Shown here: positions 1 to 12,067 of the stretch, one piece after another
Layout: each line of letters begins with the position of its first letter
Position numbering within the stretch: position 1 is the first letter of the stretch
NCBI RefSeq assembly: GCF_029867415.1
Contig: NC_081183.1
Location: forward strand, 145,386,798-145,450,797
DNA: 64,000 nucleotides
Direction: 5' to 3'
Source: Vicia villosa
Taxonomy: Eukaryota > Streptophyta > Magnoliopsida > Fabales > Fabaceae
The notes under the pieces: generated by a model
Seen by the model: only the letters and a program-made list of their open reading frames with translations
Told to the model about the DNA's origin: nothing
The model's database searches: none
Translations under genes and position numbers: made by a program

Positions 1-75
1 GATTTTATAAAGATCCAATTTTGAAATAGTTTTGAATTTCTTTTGAAATGTGTGGGCAAATTTTGGGGTATGACA
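1..75 (-). repeat. Element A 3' LTR, first 75 bases
   Basis: This is the TGTCATACCCC end of the A 3' LTR in minus-strand orientation. It matches 7638-7712 of the A 5' LTR at 75 of 75 positions by eye, which points to a recent insertion. The remainder lies outside the window. Confidence 0.85.
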
Positions 76-97
76 GCTGCCCCTGTTCAATCTTCTT
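76..97 (-). promoter_or_regulatory. Element A polypurine tract
   Basis: Read on the minus strand, this segment is purine-rich (GATTGAACAGGGGCAGC) and directly abuts the LTR start. That is where the plus-strand primer of reverse transcription is expected. Element B has the counterpart GATTAAATAGGGGCATC at the same place, which supports the assignment. Confidence 0.6.
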
Positions 98-284
98 AAA
101 CCTGAGGATGTAGATTGGCTTGTGTGCCAGTCGGAATCTGAAGGTGGAAGAGGATTGAACACTAGAATACCAAGAAATTTGCCCTTGCGGATGTAGGGAT
201 TTTTAGCGGAGATGGGCTTAGAGATGCCATCTAGCTGAGTGGGGGGGTCATGCTTCCCAGCGTGTGTATATGATAGATCTTCAG

Positions 285-1245
285 AATGTTTGGGGTTCAA
301 GCTTCCAAACGTATATCTCGGATAGAGATTCATAGATTTTCGGGGTTCGAGCTTCCGAAACATTTCTGTCGTAGATTTCAGATTATCCGGGGTTCAAGCT
401 TCCGGAATATATCTGTTGTAGAATTCAGATCATTCGGGGTTCAAGCTTCCGAAACATATCTGCCGTAGATTTCAGAACATCCGGGGTTCATGCTTCCGGA
501 ACGTTTCTGTCGTAGATTTCAGATTATCCGGGGTTCAAGCTTCCGGAACATATCTGTTGTAGAATTCAGATCATTCGGGGTTCAAGCTTCCGAAACATAT
601 CTGCCGTAGATTTCAGAACATCCGGGGTTCATGCTTCCGGAACGTTTCTGTCGTAGATTTCAGATTATCCGGGGTTCAAGCTTCCGGAACATATCTGTTG
701 TAGAATTCAGATCATTCGGGGTTCAAGCTTCCGAAACATATCTGCCGTAGATTTCAGAACATCCGGGGTTCATGCTTCCGGAACGTTTCTGGCGTAGAAT
801 TCAGATCATCCGGGGTACAAGCTTCCGGAACATATCTGCTGTAGAATTCAGATCATTCGGGGTTCAAGCTTCCGAAACATGTCTGTCGTAGTTTTTCAGA
901 ACATCCGGGGTTCATGATTCCGGAATGTTTCTGGCGTAGAATTCAGATCATCCGGGGTACAAGCTTCCGGAACATATCTGCTGTAGAATTCAGATCATTC
1001 GGGGTTCAAGCTTCCGAAACATGTCTGTCGTAGTTTTTCAGAACATCCGGGGTTCATGCTTCCGGAACGTTTCTGGCGTAGAATTCAGATCATCCGGGGT
1101 ACAAGCTTCCGGAACATATCTGCTGTAGAATTCAGATCATTCGGGGTTCAAGCTTCCGAAACATGTCTGTCGTAGTTTTTTTAGAACATCCGGGGTTCAT
1201 GCTTCCGGAATATATCTGTTGAGAATCTGGGGTTCAAGCTTCCAG
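285..1245. repeat. About 47-bp minisatellite in the 3' untranslated region of element A
   Basis: Around 20 units of about 47 bp carry the core CGGGGTTCAAGCTTCCG followed by a variable AACATATCTG(C/T)(C/T)GTAGA stretch. Units form a higher-order block of three (about 142 bp), alternating TTCAAGCTTCCGAAAC, TTCATGCTTCCGGAAC and TTCAAGCTTCCGGAAC types. The array lies between the interior and the 3' LTR. Tandem repeats in this 3' region are known for Tat/Ogre-lineage elements. No coding role is apparent; the short frame at 286-468 is just the repeat translated. Confidence 0.9.
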
Positions 1246-4200
1246 ACTGTATATTTGATAGAGATTGGTTTTGTTGATGATATTTTCCTGGCCAGTTGGT
1301 CGACCTGAAAGATAAAGTTGGTTTTATGCAATGTCATGATGTATGTATTGTATGTTTTTTTTTTAAATGAATGAGACTGTTATGCATATGCCATGAGATG
1401 TATGATGTATGAATGCAAATGTTGTTAATGATGACAATAAATTGTATCAGTGTTTTGCGGGGAAGATAAATCCCTGACTGTTCAGCGCCTTTGAGAGATT
1501 ATTTGAATCTCGACTTGACTGCCCCAGATGAATTGGACAATAACATGTCATGCCCCTTATATATATCGGCGTTTTAACCAAATGAGTCATTCGTAGGAAA
1601 TATTTCTGCTTTTGAAGCGACTCTGTCTATCGGGAGAGCTTCTTGAGATTTGTGCTATCATAAGCAACCCGCCCCCAGTATCATGAGTTTAGGAGCAATG
1701 CCTCTGATTGACCTGGGTCGAGGTAGTTTCAACTACGCTTGGGTGAATTCTCCTGGTTGTTCAGCAGTTTTGAGAGATCCCTTGAATCTTGACCTCATTG
1801 CCCCAGATTGACTGAACTATTACTCAACGGAGTATCCAACTGCTTTTGTGCCCCTGAGGGTGATCAGAATTTGAGATATTCTCGCTTGAACTCAACGGAG
1901 TTCTGAAGACAACTTGTCCCTTGAAAGGATTAAAATTTCATCTGCAGTTCATGATGGAAGCTTTCCTGGTGTCAACTACTTGTTCATATGCAAAGAATGT
2001 TTAGTATGAGAAATATAATTCTAATGCAAAGTTCATGTTTGTCTTGAAGTTTAAAAAAGAAATTTTTGAAAGGATGTCAAAACATCGATTATTTTATGAA
2101 AGGTGATGTGATACCAACTCAAACGTTTTTAGCAAAACTCTTTGGAGTCAGTTTACCGTATTCTCGTTACAGTATGCTTTCGAATTAACCCTGCCTCAAT
2201 TAGGACTTTTAAAGGTTGTAACGTGGTCAGGTTCACGGTTTTTTAGAAGAAAGGATTTTTAGGCTCAAAATTTTATTGGTGCCCACCCCCTTCGTAATGT
2301 TCTTCAACCTAAGTTCAGTTAACTTGACGCGAGCATTCATCCTTCAAGAGGAGCTTGAGACGATTGAGAAATCAATTAGGTATTTGGACATGGCAGTCAC
2401 TTTACCTTTCATATTTTGTGTCTGATCACACGACTTGTTCTTTGAATTTATAGTCACACGACTTTGCCCTTTTGTTGAGGATCTCTTTTTTGTTTCCCTA
2501 ACTTTTGCCTGGACAAATTCTTTTTATTTTGATGTCCAGCGGGATGCCCTAATTTTTGCCTAAGTCGCTGGTTTTCAAGTTCGTTGACTTAGCGGGCTTT
2601 CTTTTCTCTCTTTCTTTTCGATTCATTTTTCTCTTTTTTTTTTTTTTTGAACAAGTCGTATGAGACGTCTTCAATTTATTATCATTGGAAAGATTGTGAC
2701 TGCGTCATTTCTTGGTTGACGAGGGATAGTCGTTGTTGTACCGTCATATTTTGACCTCCTATTGTGCGAGAGATGACCATTGCGGTCTCGACTTTTTCTC
2801 AACCTTTTGAAGGATAACCATTTTTGTTTCCTTAGGTGCGAGCTCCTCCTGAATTTGGAACACCCAATCAGGTTAACTGAACACTACCCTGCCCCTAGGT
2901 TAAATTGAGGGTTTTTTCGTATAGAAAAGAAACTCCTACTTCAAGGCTCAAAGGGGTTGGCAAGGGATTAACTTCCTTATATCTCCAGTGTTTGGGAATT
3001 TGAAATAATGCCTGTACATCATCAACAGGATTTTACTCGAAAGCACACCATTTGAGATTATTGGTATTATGCGTTCGTCATTCTCCCTTCAGAGTCATCA
3101 CGCTTTATCATTGAAAGTTTGGTATCACGAGCAAATAAAACATATTAGAGCGAGAGCGAATGAATTTTTTCAAGACAAACACATCCAATGCATCGTTATT
3201 ATAGTTCAAAAACAAACAGGTATTGCATATAGACAGTATTGAACAAGAACAAGAAAGATTACGCATGAAAATGCATGAGAAATTACGAACTGCCAATATT
3301 GAGGAGATTTTCTCCGTATGGACTTATTGCTTCAGAAGGTCCATTGAGTCGAAGGAGGACTTCAAATATGGTCTGCAGGTGTGAATATGATAGCCTTTGC
3401 ATTAATCAGGTCTTGTACCTTATCTCGGACTGGTTGGCAATTATCGATCGACTGACCAAGTGCCCCCAGAGTGGAAAACAAACCAAGTGCTCGTATCTGA
3501 AACTGCAGATTACTTATAGGGAGGAGATTCCGACGAAGCCACAAAGGAGTTGTAAGTATCAAGCTTTAGGGATTTGAGATAGGAAATGAGAAGCTCGTTG
3601 TCTGGAAACCTGTTATGCAATGATATGTATGCAAATGCATATGCAATGCTTTCAAGGATCTTTTTGGAACCCAGTTTGCAACATTGACATGTAGTTGCAG
3701 TTTTGTTGAAGAACTTCGACTTCCTTCTTTGAACGTCCTTCTTTAAGAATCAGGCTCACCATATCCAGTGGGTCATAGCCTCTGATTCGGGATACCTCTG
3801 AATTTGAAGGTACATGGCTATAGGAAAATAAATCCTCTTGCCCCTTGATAGGTATGGTGCCTATAAACTGAAGACACATGGCTAGAGGAAAATAAATCCT
3901 CTTGCCCCTTGTTAGGAATCTGGCTCTTGAGGATGGCACCTGGAATTGCGCGCCCTAAATACTTGAGATCCTTGAAAAAGGTTAGTTAGGTGATGAGAAC
4001 GAGTAAGTCCTATAAAGAGTTCAAGTTGTTAGTGTACACACAAATCCTGCAAGGAAACCAAAAAGTTAGGGTATAAACAAACCCTGCGAGGAAACCAAAT
4101 GGTTAGGATATAAACAAATCCTGCGAGGAAACCAAGCGGTTAGGGGATAAACATATCCTGCAAGGAAACCAAAGGGTTAGCAGCACATACAAACAACTCA

Positions 4201-4791
4201 CACAAGTGTCCTTAGGTTTAGGGGCTCGCATGAAGTTCATAGGTAAATACCCTCCCCACTGAAATTTAGTTGGTTCAACCTGTCCTAGATAAAGATCGGG
4301 TTCTAGGGTGCTCATATCCTTGATCTTTCTCGTGGGCATTGTCTCAACATAGCACTCAATCGGCCAGCCAAAAGCATCCCTTGAGTCCAATCTCAATGAG
4401 TGTAGCATCGAGTATCAACCGACTTCAGTCAGGAATCCAAAGCCAGCTATCTCGCTACTTCCTATAGGCAAAAGTCAAGTTCAACTAAGGTTCTAAGGGC
4501 GAATTAGTGCTTGTGACACCACGCGGTAGCCAAATGTCTCCTCGATCATATTCAAGGGCCATCAGGACAAACCAAAGCGTCGCACTAACGGTGGCCACCA
4601 GATCAACCATATCGATACATGTCGTACAGTCTCCTTGGTCTATTGCCACATACCTAAGGTATCTCGAGATTCGGGTTAGAATCTTTCACTCAGAAACAAT
4701 CTCAAACAAACCCTTAAAAATAAAGCACACAAACAAACAATTAAAAACATTTATGATGAACTAAGCCCTAAGGTAAACCCCTCTTAAAGAA
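1246..4791 (-). other. Element A interior without recognisable genes
   Basis: No gag-pol domain is visible on either strand. The part at roughly 2030-3300 is clearly related to 13860-15080 of element B (shared stretches such as AATTAGGACTTTTAA and GGTTCACGGTTTTTTAG), so A and B belong to one broad family of defective elements. Short direct repeats around GGAAATAAATCCTCTTGCC (3830-3910) and CAAGGAAACCAAA-like units (4050-4180) are present. A minus-strand frame at 4103-4408 near the primer site contains FQWGGYLPM. A similarly placed frame in B (16563-16874) contains CEWGGIYMT, so a short leader frame may be shared, but I cannot name it. Confidence 0.6.
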
Positions 4792-4809
4792 TCCCCAGCA
4801 GAGTCGCCA
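4792..4809 (-). promoter_or_regulatory. Element A primer-binding site
   Basis: The minus strand reads TGGCGACTCTGCTGGGGA, beginning with TGG as needed to pair with a tRNA 3' CCA end, and lies 4 bases inside the 5' LTR. The identical 18-mer occurs in element B (17168-17185). Ogre-type elements are known to prime from tRNA-Arg; the exact tRNA isoacceptor is inferred. Confidence 0.8.
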
Positions 4810-4813
4810 GTTC

Positions 4814-7712
4814 TGTAACTCGGTGAACTGACTTTTATTTTTATAAGCAACAATGTTGCGGTGAGCATGAGTCGCCACCGACTTTTATTTTGTCCAATGT
4901 TAGGAAAGGTAAAAAGTACAGAAAAAGACCTTTTTGAAAGAAAACGGGCTCGGGGGGTAAGTTATGAAAAGGGAAGGTGTAAGCACCCTTTTCATCCGTA
5001 GTTATCTACGGGCTCTTAACTTGCTTAGCTCATGTTTGTTTGTTTCTTTGTTTTGAAAGGAGCATAAGGACTTTAGCGTAAATGCGTAGCCTTAGTTTTT
5101 TGAAATAGTATTGAAAAGATGTTTTTATTGAGCTAGGCAGTTTAAGAGCACTACCCTAATTGATTGGTCTTTTTCTGTAATTTTTAAAGTTCCCAGGACT
5201 ATCCATACTATATAGGAGTAGGTAGTCCTTGTTATATTGGACGTGCGGGTCATCGAAGGGTCATCGAGGTCGTTTGAAGGCAACAGGTAGAGGCACCTTT
5301 AGCAATATTCGAAGGGACAATCATTGTTTCGTAGGCAACCGCTCGAGGGACTAGATCATATTACCGAGGCAACATCGTGGGTCATCGAGGGACTTATGAT
5401 CTTTACATTGATTTTTAATCGAGGGACTTTGCTAATTGGTACCTCTACATTCGAGGGACACGACCTTTTAATCGAAGGCAACCGAGAGGGGCGTACCCTA
5501 AGGGTGAGTGCGTGCATGTGTGTTGGATTCGATTATATTTTATCTTATGATTTAAAAGTGATCTAACGGTTAATTTTATCTTCTCATACAATCCTAAGGC
5601 ATACATCTAAGCAGTTAATATATATACAGGAAATAAATTGCAGAAAAGTAAAGGTTCCTACGCTATTACATCGCTTCGGGACGGGGGATTTACAAGTAAT
5701 CGGGGTGATAAAACTTATTACAATCCCAAGATGAAAATTAAAGCAAAAAGTAAAAAGATTAAATATATAAGAATCAGTAACTTGCAAATGTCCACCATAG
5801 TCCTAAGGCTTAAGTGTAGTACCTCACAATAAACAAGAAAGTGTTAGCAATATAACAATGCTTAAAATGATATATGAATAATAATAATAATAATAATAAC
5901 AAATATATGAACAAATAGTGACTAAAATTAAAATATAAACCATATTAAATTCTAAATAGAAATTATCACCAAGCAACATTTTTTTTGTAATTTTTTATAT
6001 AAAAAAAGAAAAGCTTAATAAAATAAAATATCTTTTGTATCTTTATACTAAAAAACGAAATGAAATATATACATTACTTTTTTGTATTTAGTTAAAAAAA
6101 AATAATAACTAACAATTATATGAGGTGTGAATTATAATAATAAAATGAGGAAAAAAAAAAGTATAGCCACATAACACATCATGTGCATCTCTCTGTTCGA
6201 TAAGCACCAAAGCATGTACCAGTAACTTATAACAACAAATATAATAAACTAAGACCAAGACAAGCATTTTATTTCAAAGACCCTCATTTCAACAACACCA
6301 CATACTTATTTCAATGTAATAGAAAGAATGAAAAGCAAGAGAGCAACAGTTGAACAAATGGTGACCGACCGGAGGAGTGGATACCGGCTGGATTTGATGG
6401 CCATCTAGGTGGTTGTACAATACGCTACGAAGATCGTGGAGGGCTCCGGCCGGTGGTGCTTTGCGTGATGACTGGTGCGGTGTGGTTCCGATTGAGACGG
6501 CTGGCACTGATTTTGAATCCTCTTTTTTTCACTTTTTTCTGTAAACACAAAAAAACTTATGCAAGTTGTATTGTGTTATTATTAGTAATGGCTTGTATAG
6601 TAAAGATGACAATATCATGTAATTTTATGTTCAAATTCTGTTTATGATTTAATATTGGGGTGGAAAGAGTTATGTTCATGAATCATGTTAATGGTAAAAA
6701 CAAGTGGTGTTATGTGTGTAGTTTGTGAGTGATTATGGAGATGATAGAAGTGATGAATTGTATTTACAATGGTGGGTGGTTTGGAAGAGTGTATGAGTAT
6801 TGAAAATGGTGATGACAGGCAAGTTGTGGTTTTAACGTGAGCAAGGTTAATAAGTGATTTTTTTTTGTGGGTTAAAAAGATAATAAGGGTTAGAACTTGG
6901 TGAGTGTATGTGCCCCCTCTATGTATCGTGAGAGAGTGCTTTTATAGCCTCAAAATCAATTCACATATGGTATAGAACAAACAAAATTATTGAGATTATG
7001 AGTGTTGTCCACCACTTTAATATTTTCCCATTTTTGAAGATTTTTTGTCTTGAGTTTGTTTTTAAACATAATTGGGAATATCTTTCTTTTTTTAAAAATT
7101 ATTTTTGTGAATAAAATAGAAATATTAAAAATTAAAAAAAACGTGAAAAACGAAAATCAATATTTAAATAAATAAAAAAAGTTATTTTTTTTGGTGATTT
7201 TTTTTTAGTATAAGTACAAATAAAGTTAAAGTTACAGTTAGTTTTTTGGTTATTTTTGAATAAAAAGTGAATAAAAGCATAAAATTGAATATATAAAAAA
7301 AATGCTTAATTTAAAAAAACGAAAATTCAATTAAATAAAAAAAATGCATTTTTTTGTGATTTTTGAAATAGAAATTAAAATTAAAGTTAGAAAGAAATAA
7401 AAGAAAAAAATGTCAGAAGTGGGATTCAAACCCGGGACCTTATACTTGCAAACCTTACCTCCTTACCAATTGTGCTATATTGCTTTTTCTGAATAAAAAG
7501 CCAATTGAAAGTGTATGAAGCATAGCATTTTGCTATTTATTAAAATATAAATAATTTAAGAGTAAATTATTATATTTTAAAATAGACTTTAAATCGAATA
7601 TTTATAAAATTCAGGATGTCAATGTAAGTGAACCCAAGATTTTATAAAGATCCAATTTTGAAATAGTTTTGAATTTCTTTTGAAATGTGTGGGCAAATTT
7701 TGGGGTATGACA
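4814..7712 (-). repeat. Element A 5' LTR, complete (about 2.9 kb)
   Basis: The LTR is bounded by TGT (4814) and ACA (7712) on the plus strand. Read in element orientation it starts TGTCATACCCCAAAATTTGCC. The section at 5220-5520 has many short TCGAGGGAC / GGCAACCG motifs also present in the C LTR (22020-22440). The stretch 5860-7380 is very AT-rich with an (ATA)n run near 5878-5899. A tRNA-like segment lies near the LTR start (7421-7484). No protein-coding gene is supported. Confidence 0.85.
7421..7484 (-). other. tRNA-like sequence inside the element A LTR
   Basis: On the minus strand this reads like a decayed tRNA gene body. It has a box A-like TAGCACAATTGGTAAGG, then a box B-like GGTTTGAATCC about 30 bases later preceded by CCCG. 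That is the spacing of internal RNA polymerase III promoters. The acceptor stem and anticodon cannot be assigned. It may be a captured tRNA or tRNA-derived SINE head. A comparable segment occupies the element C LTR at 23581-23650. Confidence 0.5.
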
Positions 7713-10700
7713 CTAACAATTAATTTCTAAACAAAATACCTAAAATCAAATTAGAAAAAGATGAATTTTATTATGTTTATCACCTAAAATCTACCATTTT
7801 TAATAGTGATTACTACCTGTTTTTATCTATACAAAGATTGGAACAAAGCTATGTTAAGCAACCTAAATTCTAATGGGAAAATAATGGAGTCAGGGAGTTT
7901 AAAACTGAATTATGGTGTATGAACTGAAATTTACGCAGGCCCAGGGATGAAGGCCCACAGACATTTTTGTTCAGAATTTGTATCAAACAGAGAGGTGCGT
8001 GGTCTACAGGGGTGTATATGGCAATTCGATGGAGCCCAAAGAGATAGATCCAAACACAGATTTTCACTATTCGCATGGCAATTGGTCCAGTTCATCTCAA
8101 TTAATACCAATTATGCTATCAGATTTTCTTTTAATTGACAATTAATAATTAATCAATTAGCAAGATTTTCCAATAATATCACAATTAAATAAAAATAAAA
8201 AATAGGAACAAAAGGGATTAGGGTTACCAAGAGTGACGATTCAGCTTCTCCTCTCAGACTCAACTCTCTCTTGTTCACTCTCGAGTGCGATTTCCGGCGG
8301 CATAACCACCGTGAGCCACCGTCTCTAATCACCCCGTAAACACAAATCCCCACTCGTTTCCGATCCTATTGTGACTCCTCAGCTTAACATCGCTCTCGCC
8401 TCTTTCGTCTTCGTTCGGACTCTCTCTCTCTCTTCGTCTCGTCTTCTTCTCCGATGCGATCTTGCTCTCTCTCGATCTCGCGCGGTTTCTATGATTCAAC
8501 CTCTTAAACGGCCGGTATCACTCCGATGTCTTCTTCAAAAGTCAGATAAGTCGTTTCTCGTTCCGATTCCGTCTCTGACTCGGTGCTGCAATGATGAAGC
8601 TTCACGTTGTTATTACGTTGAAATTGTGGCAGGTGTGATGTATTTCTCTGTTGCAATTGCAGATGATGAAGATGAAGGTTCTGTGTTGACTGACGATTCT
8701 CTGTAGTTGCGATGGAGGATGAATTGCGATGATATTGCCTCGTGTTGCTGTTGATGATGAAGGATGCGCAAAGAGGTGATGATGTTGCTGTTATCGTGAA
8801 TTTGCGAATCGTGTTTGACAAGAATTGAAGATCGCAGTTGAGGCGTGATGATGAGGTGAAGATTCTTCGAAGAGCGACGAGACCGAAGGTGGATTTCTCA
8901 GAGATGAAGATGATTACCGTGATGTGATTTCAAGATGAATCGTGACTTTTGTTTTTCTATTTTGCAGACTTTGTTGCAGAACGAAGGGAGAAGCTTGGAG
9001 AATGGATCGAGAATGCTTCAAGTTTGTTACGGTTTGTTCCTCTCTCAATTTTCTTTTTCTGTTACGTTTTCTAGTTTTTTTTTCTCGATTCCGTTACTGA
9101 CTTTCCTCTTGTTTGATTCCCCTTTTTTGGTTTCTTAAGATATGGTGGAGATAGAAAGATGAAGAGCGTTGGAGGTTGAACCATGGAAGTTCTGAGATGA
9201 TGCAGGTGGTGACTCGGAAGGTGGTGAAGAAGGTGATTCGGAAGGTGATGAAGAAGGTGATTCGGAAGGTGATGAAGAAGGTGATGTTGTGGTGAGTTTC
9301 GTGAGATGATTTGGTTCTGAGATTTGGAGATGGTGAAGATGAAGAGAGTATTGAAGATGGTCGGAAAATGGTGAAGTGAAGATTATGGATGAATGAAGAA
9401 TCGAGAGAATGAAGGTTGATCAAGGTGAGTTTCTTTCTGTTGGATTCTGTTATGTAGTTTAACTGATTTTTTTGTTATGTGAATGAAAGTTAGTTAGGGT
9501 TAAAACTGAGTTAGTTGGTTAGGGTAGTTAGGAAATTAGTTAGGGGACTGTTACAATCTGTTTTTGCAGTTATGGTTAGGGAAGTTAGTTGTGAATTGAA
9601 GCTGAGTTAGTTATTTGTGGGACTGAAATTGAAGTTAGTTATGGAAGTTAAAGAATGCTTTGGATTTATGGTTTATATGGATATGTACAAGGGTGAAGTC
9701 TAAATAAGTCAGAGCTTGCAGTTGAAATGTGAATGGTCGTTTTTTGTGTTTGAATTGGATTTTCTCAAGCTGACTTCATGTGCGTGTTATGTTACTGCAA
9801 GTATGGAAGAGTGATGACTGATGAAAATCACCTTAGTGTGTGTTGATTGGAAATTAGTCCTTGACATCTCCTACTGTAGGTATGCTGAAAATGTTAGTTT
9901 GATCTCTCTGCTTTGAAATTGTTTTTGGTAGGGATTAGGTGCTGTTTTGGTTTTGGTTTATTGATGTGTATATGGTTTGAATTTTGTTTATGCAGGGCTG
10001 ATTGTATTTATTTTTTGTTGACAGATTCATAAAGAAAGAGAACGAAGTTGAATTCTGGTGCTGAGCTGGAAGATGAAGAAGCAAAGGTCTATTGGACTTG
10101 AATTGAAGATTCGAGATTAGGATAAAGGCACCAAAACTCGATGTTTGGATATTTTGTAATGGATTTTTGTATTGTATGATTTTTGTAATGAGTTTATGAT
10201 GTAATGCATGGACTCAAATGTATGAATAATTGGTCTTTTTGTAATGAACATGATTTGGATAATGAGGGAAGTTTGTGTTCGGATTGTGACAACTTGATTT
10301 ATTTGAATCATGAATTGTTTGAATGGTGTAATGTAATATACTTGAACTTGTGATGGATTTGGTTGAATGGGAGTAATGAAAATGGCTCTTTTTTGTAATG
10401 AATGTTGGATAGAAATTTGGAAGGGCTTTGTAAAATGGATTGGACTTTGGAAATGTAATTTGACCTTTGAACCTTAGAATAGTGGAGTGTTGACTTTTGA
10501 TTTGAATGTTGACCTTTTCAAATAAACCTTGACTTTTCCTTGTACTTGTAACGGATTTGAATACATGACTTCACTCTTGTACTTTGAGTAGTATATGATT
10601 CTTGCATCTTCTCTCATACTCATTTGAATTTTAAATTCAAAACATATACTTTCTTAGATTTCCATCTTTGCAAACTTAGTGAAGCAATCCAGGTGGAATA

Positions 10701-11175
10701 GTAACCCCAGATATGGATCAACATGAATTTAGTCAAAAGGTCAACTTTGCTTGATGTAGTCCACAACCTTGCAAATAATCTCCACATGTCTTTTTTTTTC
10801 CAATAAATCAATAACATCTTTAATTGACTTGCAAGGCATTCTTAAGCATGTCGAGACCACCAAATGCCTAGGGAAATAAACCCTAGGTCAAAACATTCCA
10901 TGTGAATAGAATTCCTCTCATCAAGTACCTTTCAAGATCTGAACTAATCATAGTCTCGATCATGTGCAAGACGCCATCCTTGAGGAGATAAATAACCTTG
11001 CAAAGACCTAAGTGAAACCTCAACTTGCTTTATGACCTTTGATCCCATGCTTTTATATGCTTTATTTAATGAATGAATGCAAAGCCGTGCAAATGCCCTA
11101 ATGAGGGTATGCAGATGAAATGGGAAGCTTAAGCCAGTTAAAAGTAAAGGGGTAGGACAAATTTGGGGTATGACA
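7713..11175 (-). repeat. Element B 3' LTR, portion right of the element A insertion
   Basis: This part aligns with 18526-22005 at a constant offset of 10813 up to about 9450, then shifts by small indels. Examples are a TTTTGG hexamer difference near 9950/20763 and an 11-bp difference near 10350/21170. The first five bases CTAAC are the presumed target duplication of element A. A minus-strand TATA-like ATATAAAAGC lies near 11050, about 120 bases inside the LTR start. The segment 8210-9450 looks gene-like on the opposite strand. Confidence 0.88.
8210..9450 (+). other. Gene-like plus-strand segment embedded in the B LTR (copy 1)
   Basis: This stretch differs in composition from the AT-rich LTR around it. 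It has a pyrimidine-rich leader (CTCTCTCTCTCTTCGTCTCG), an open frame of 111 codons at 8371-8706, an intron-like CTATTTTGCAG acceptor at about 8957-8967, a GAAGGTGATTCG triplet-rich repeat (9212-9290) and a donor-like CAAGGTGAGTTTC at 9420. It runs opposite to the retroelement. The frame resembles no family I recognise, and the antisense frame 8504-8821 is equally uninformative. It may be a captured host-gene 5' portion or a non-coding transcription unit. The same segment recurs at 19023-20263 because it is in the LTR. Confidence 0.4.
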
Positions 11176-11197
11176 GATGCCCCTATTTAATCGTCTT
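11176..11197 (-). promoter_or_regulatory. Element B polypurine tract
   Basis: The minus strand reads GATTAAATAGGGGCATC directly before the LTR start TGTCATACCCC. It matches the equivalent tract of element A in position and core GGGGCA. Confidence 0.6.
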
Positions 11198-11454
11198 AAA
11201 CCTGAAGGCGAGGTTGGCGCTAGCCTTTCGAGCATTTGAGGTAGAAGAAGATTAAATATCAAAGTACCAGAAATTTGTCCTAAAGAGAAGATGGTGTGAG
11301 TGTTATCTTATTTTTGTTTTGATGTCTGCTGGGGAAAGAGAGTTTTGTTTTTCTTGATGGAAATATTTACAGTGAGTAATTGGAAGAAGGGTGATAGCTG
11401 GTAACGTAGCCCAAGGTGCCAATACAAGGTTCCCATAAGAAATGTTACATGAAA

Positions 11455-11915
11455 CAATGACTGAAAGGAAATAGATCTCGTGCGATCTACGACTCAACAT
11501 CAGGAGAAGACCTTGTACGATCTTCAAGACAGAAAGGAAATAGACCTCGTGCGACCTATGACTCAACATCGGGAGAAGACCTCGTACGATCTTCAAAACT
11601 GAAAGGAAATAGACCTCGTGCAATCTACGACTCAACATCAGGAGAAAACCTCGTACGATCTTCAAAACTGAAAGGAAAAGATCTCGTGCGACCTATGACT
11701 CAACATCGGGAGAATACCTCGTACGATCTTCAAAACTGAAAGGAAAAGATCTCGTGCGACCCATGACTCAACATCGGGAGAAGACCTCGTACGATCCTCA
11801 GGACAGAATAGACCTCGTACGATCTAAGACTCAACATCGGGAGAAGACCTCGTACGATCTTCAGGACAGAATAGACCTTGAACGATCTAAGACTCAACAT
11901 CGGGGTTCGGTTTTG
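11455..11915. repeat. Roughly 63-67 bp minisatellite in the 3' region of element B
   Basis: About seven units are built from CCTCGTGCGA(T/C)CTA(C/T)GACTC, AACATCGGGAGAAGACCTCG and TACGATCTTCAAAACTGAAAGG. The last units are shorter because part of the unit is missing (from about 11800). It is at the same place relative to the 3' LTR as the 47-bp array of element A but shares no sequence with it. Apparent frames here (11303-11665 minus, 11754-11981 plus) are only repeat translations. Confidence 0.85.
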
Positions 11916-12067
11916 AAATGGTTTGCCAAGTTGAAAATTGGGCTTCGAAAAAGGTTTGCCAGGTTAGGAACTGGGCTTTGAAAGGGTTTGCCAGGTTAGG
12001 AACTGGGCTTTGACAACACGGTGGTTGGACTTGAAAAGTTTTCCCGTACGGGGGAAGGGACCACGGA

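Larger units (their letters stand above)
1..7712 (-). mobile_element. Element A: non-autonomous Ogre/Tat-type LTR retrotransposon, 3' LTR cut by window edge
   Basis: Seen: bases 1-75 and 7638-7712 are identical and both end on the plus strand in GGGGTATGACA. On the minus strand this reads TGTCATACCCC, the usual start of Ogre/Tat-like legume LTRs. Orientation is minus because a primer-binding site lies just inside the right LTR (4792-4809) and a purine-rich tract just inside the left LTR. The interior (76-4813) has no gag, protease, reverse transcriptase or integrase reading frame, so the copy would depend on an autonomous relative for movement. It is inserted in the 3' LTR of element B: the sequence resuming at 7713 matches the uninterrupted B LTR from 18526. 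Most of the A 3' LTR and one copy of the target duplication lie left of the window. The lineage is assigned from termini and primer site only. Confidence 0.85.

Noticed and set aside
285..1245. Possible CRISPR-like array of regular repeats
   Set aside because: Units are contiguous with no unique spacers, and the context is a plant LTR retrotransposon; it is a minisatellite.
7421..7484. Functional tRNA gene
   Set aside because: Acceptor stem and anticodon loop cannot be formed convincingly; reported only as tRNA-like.
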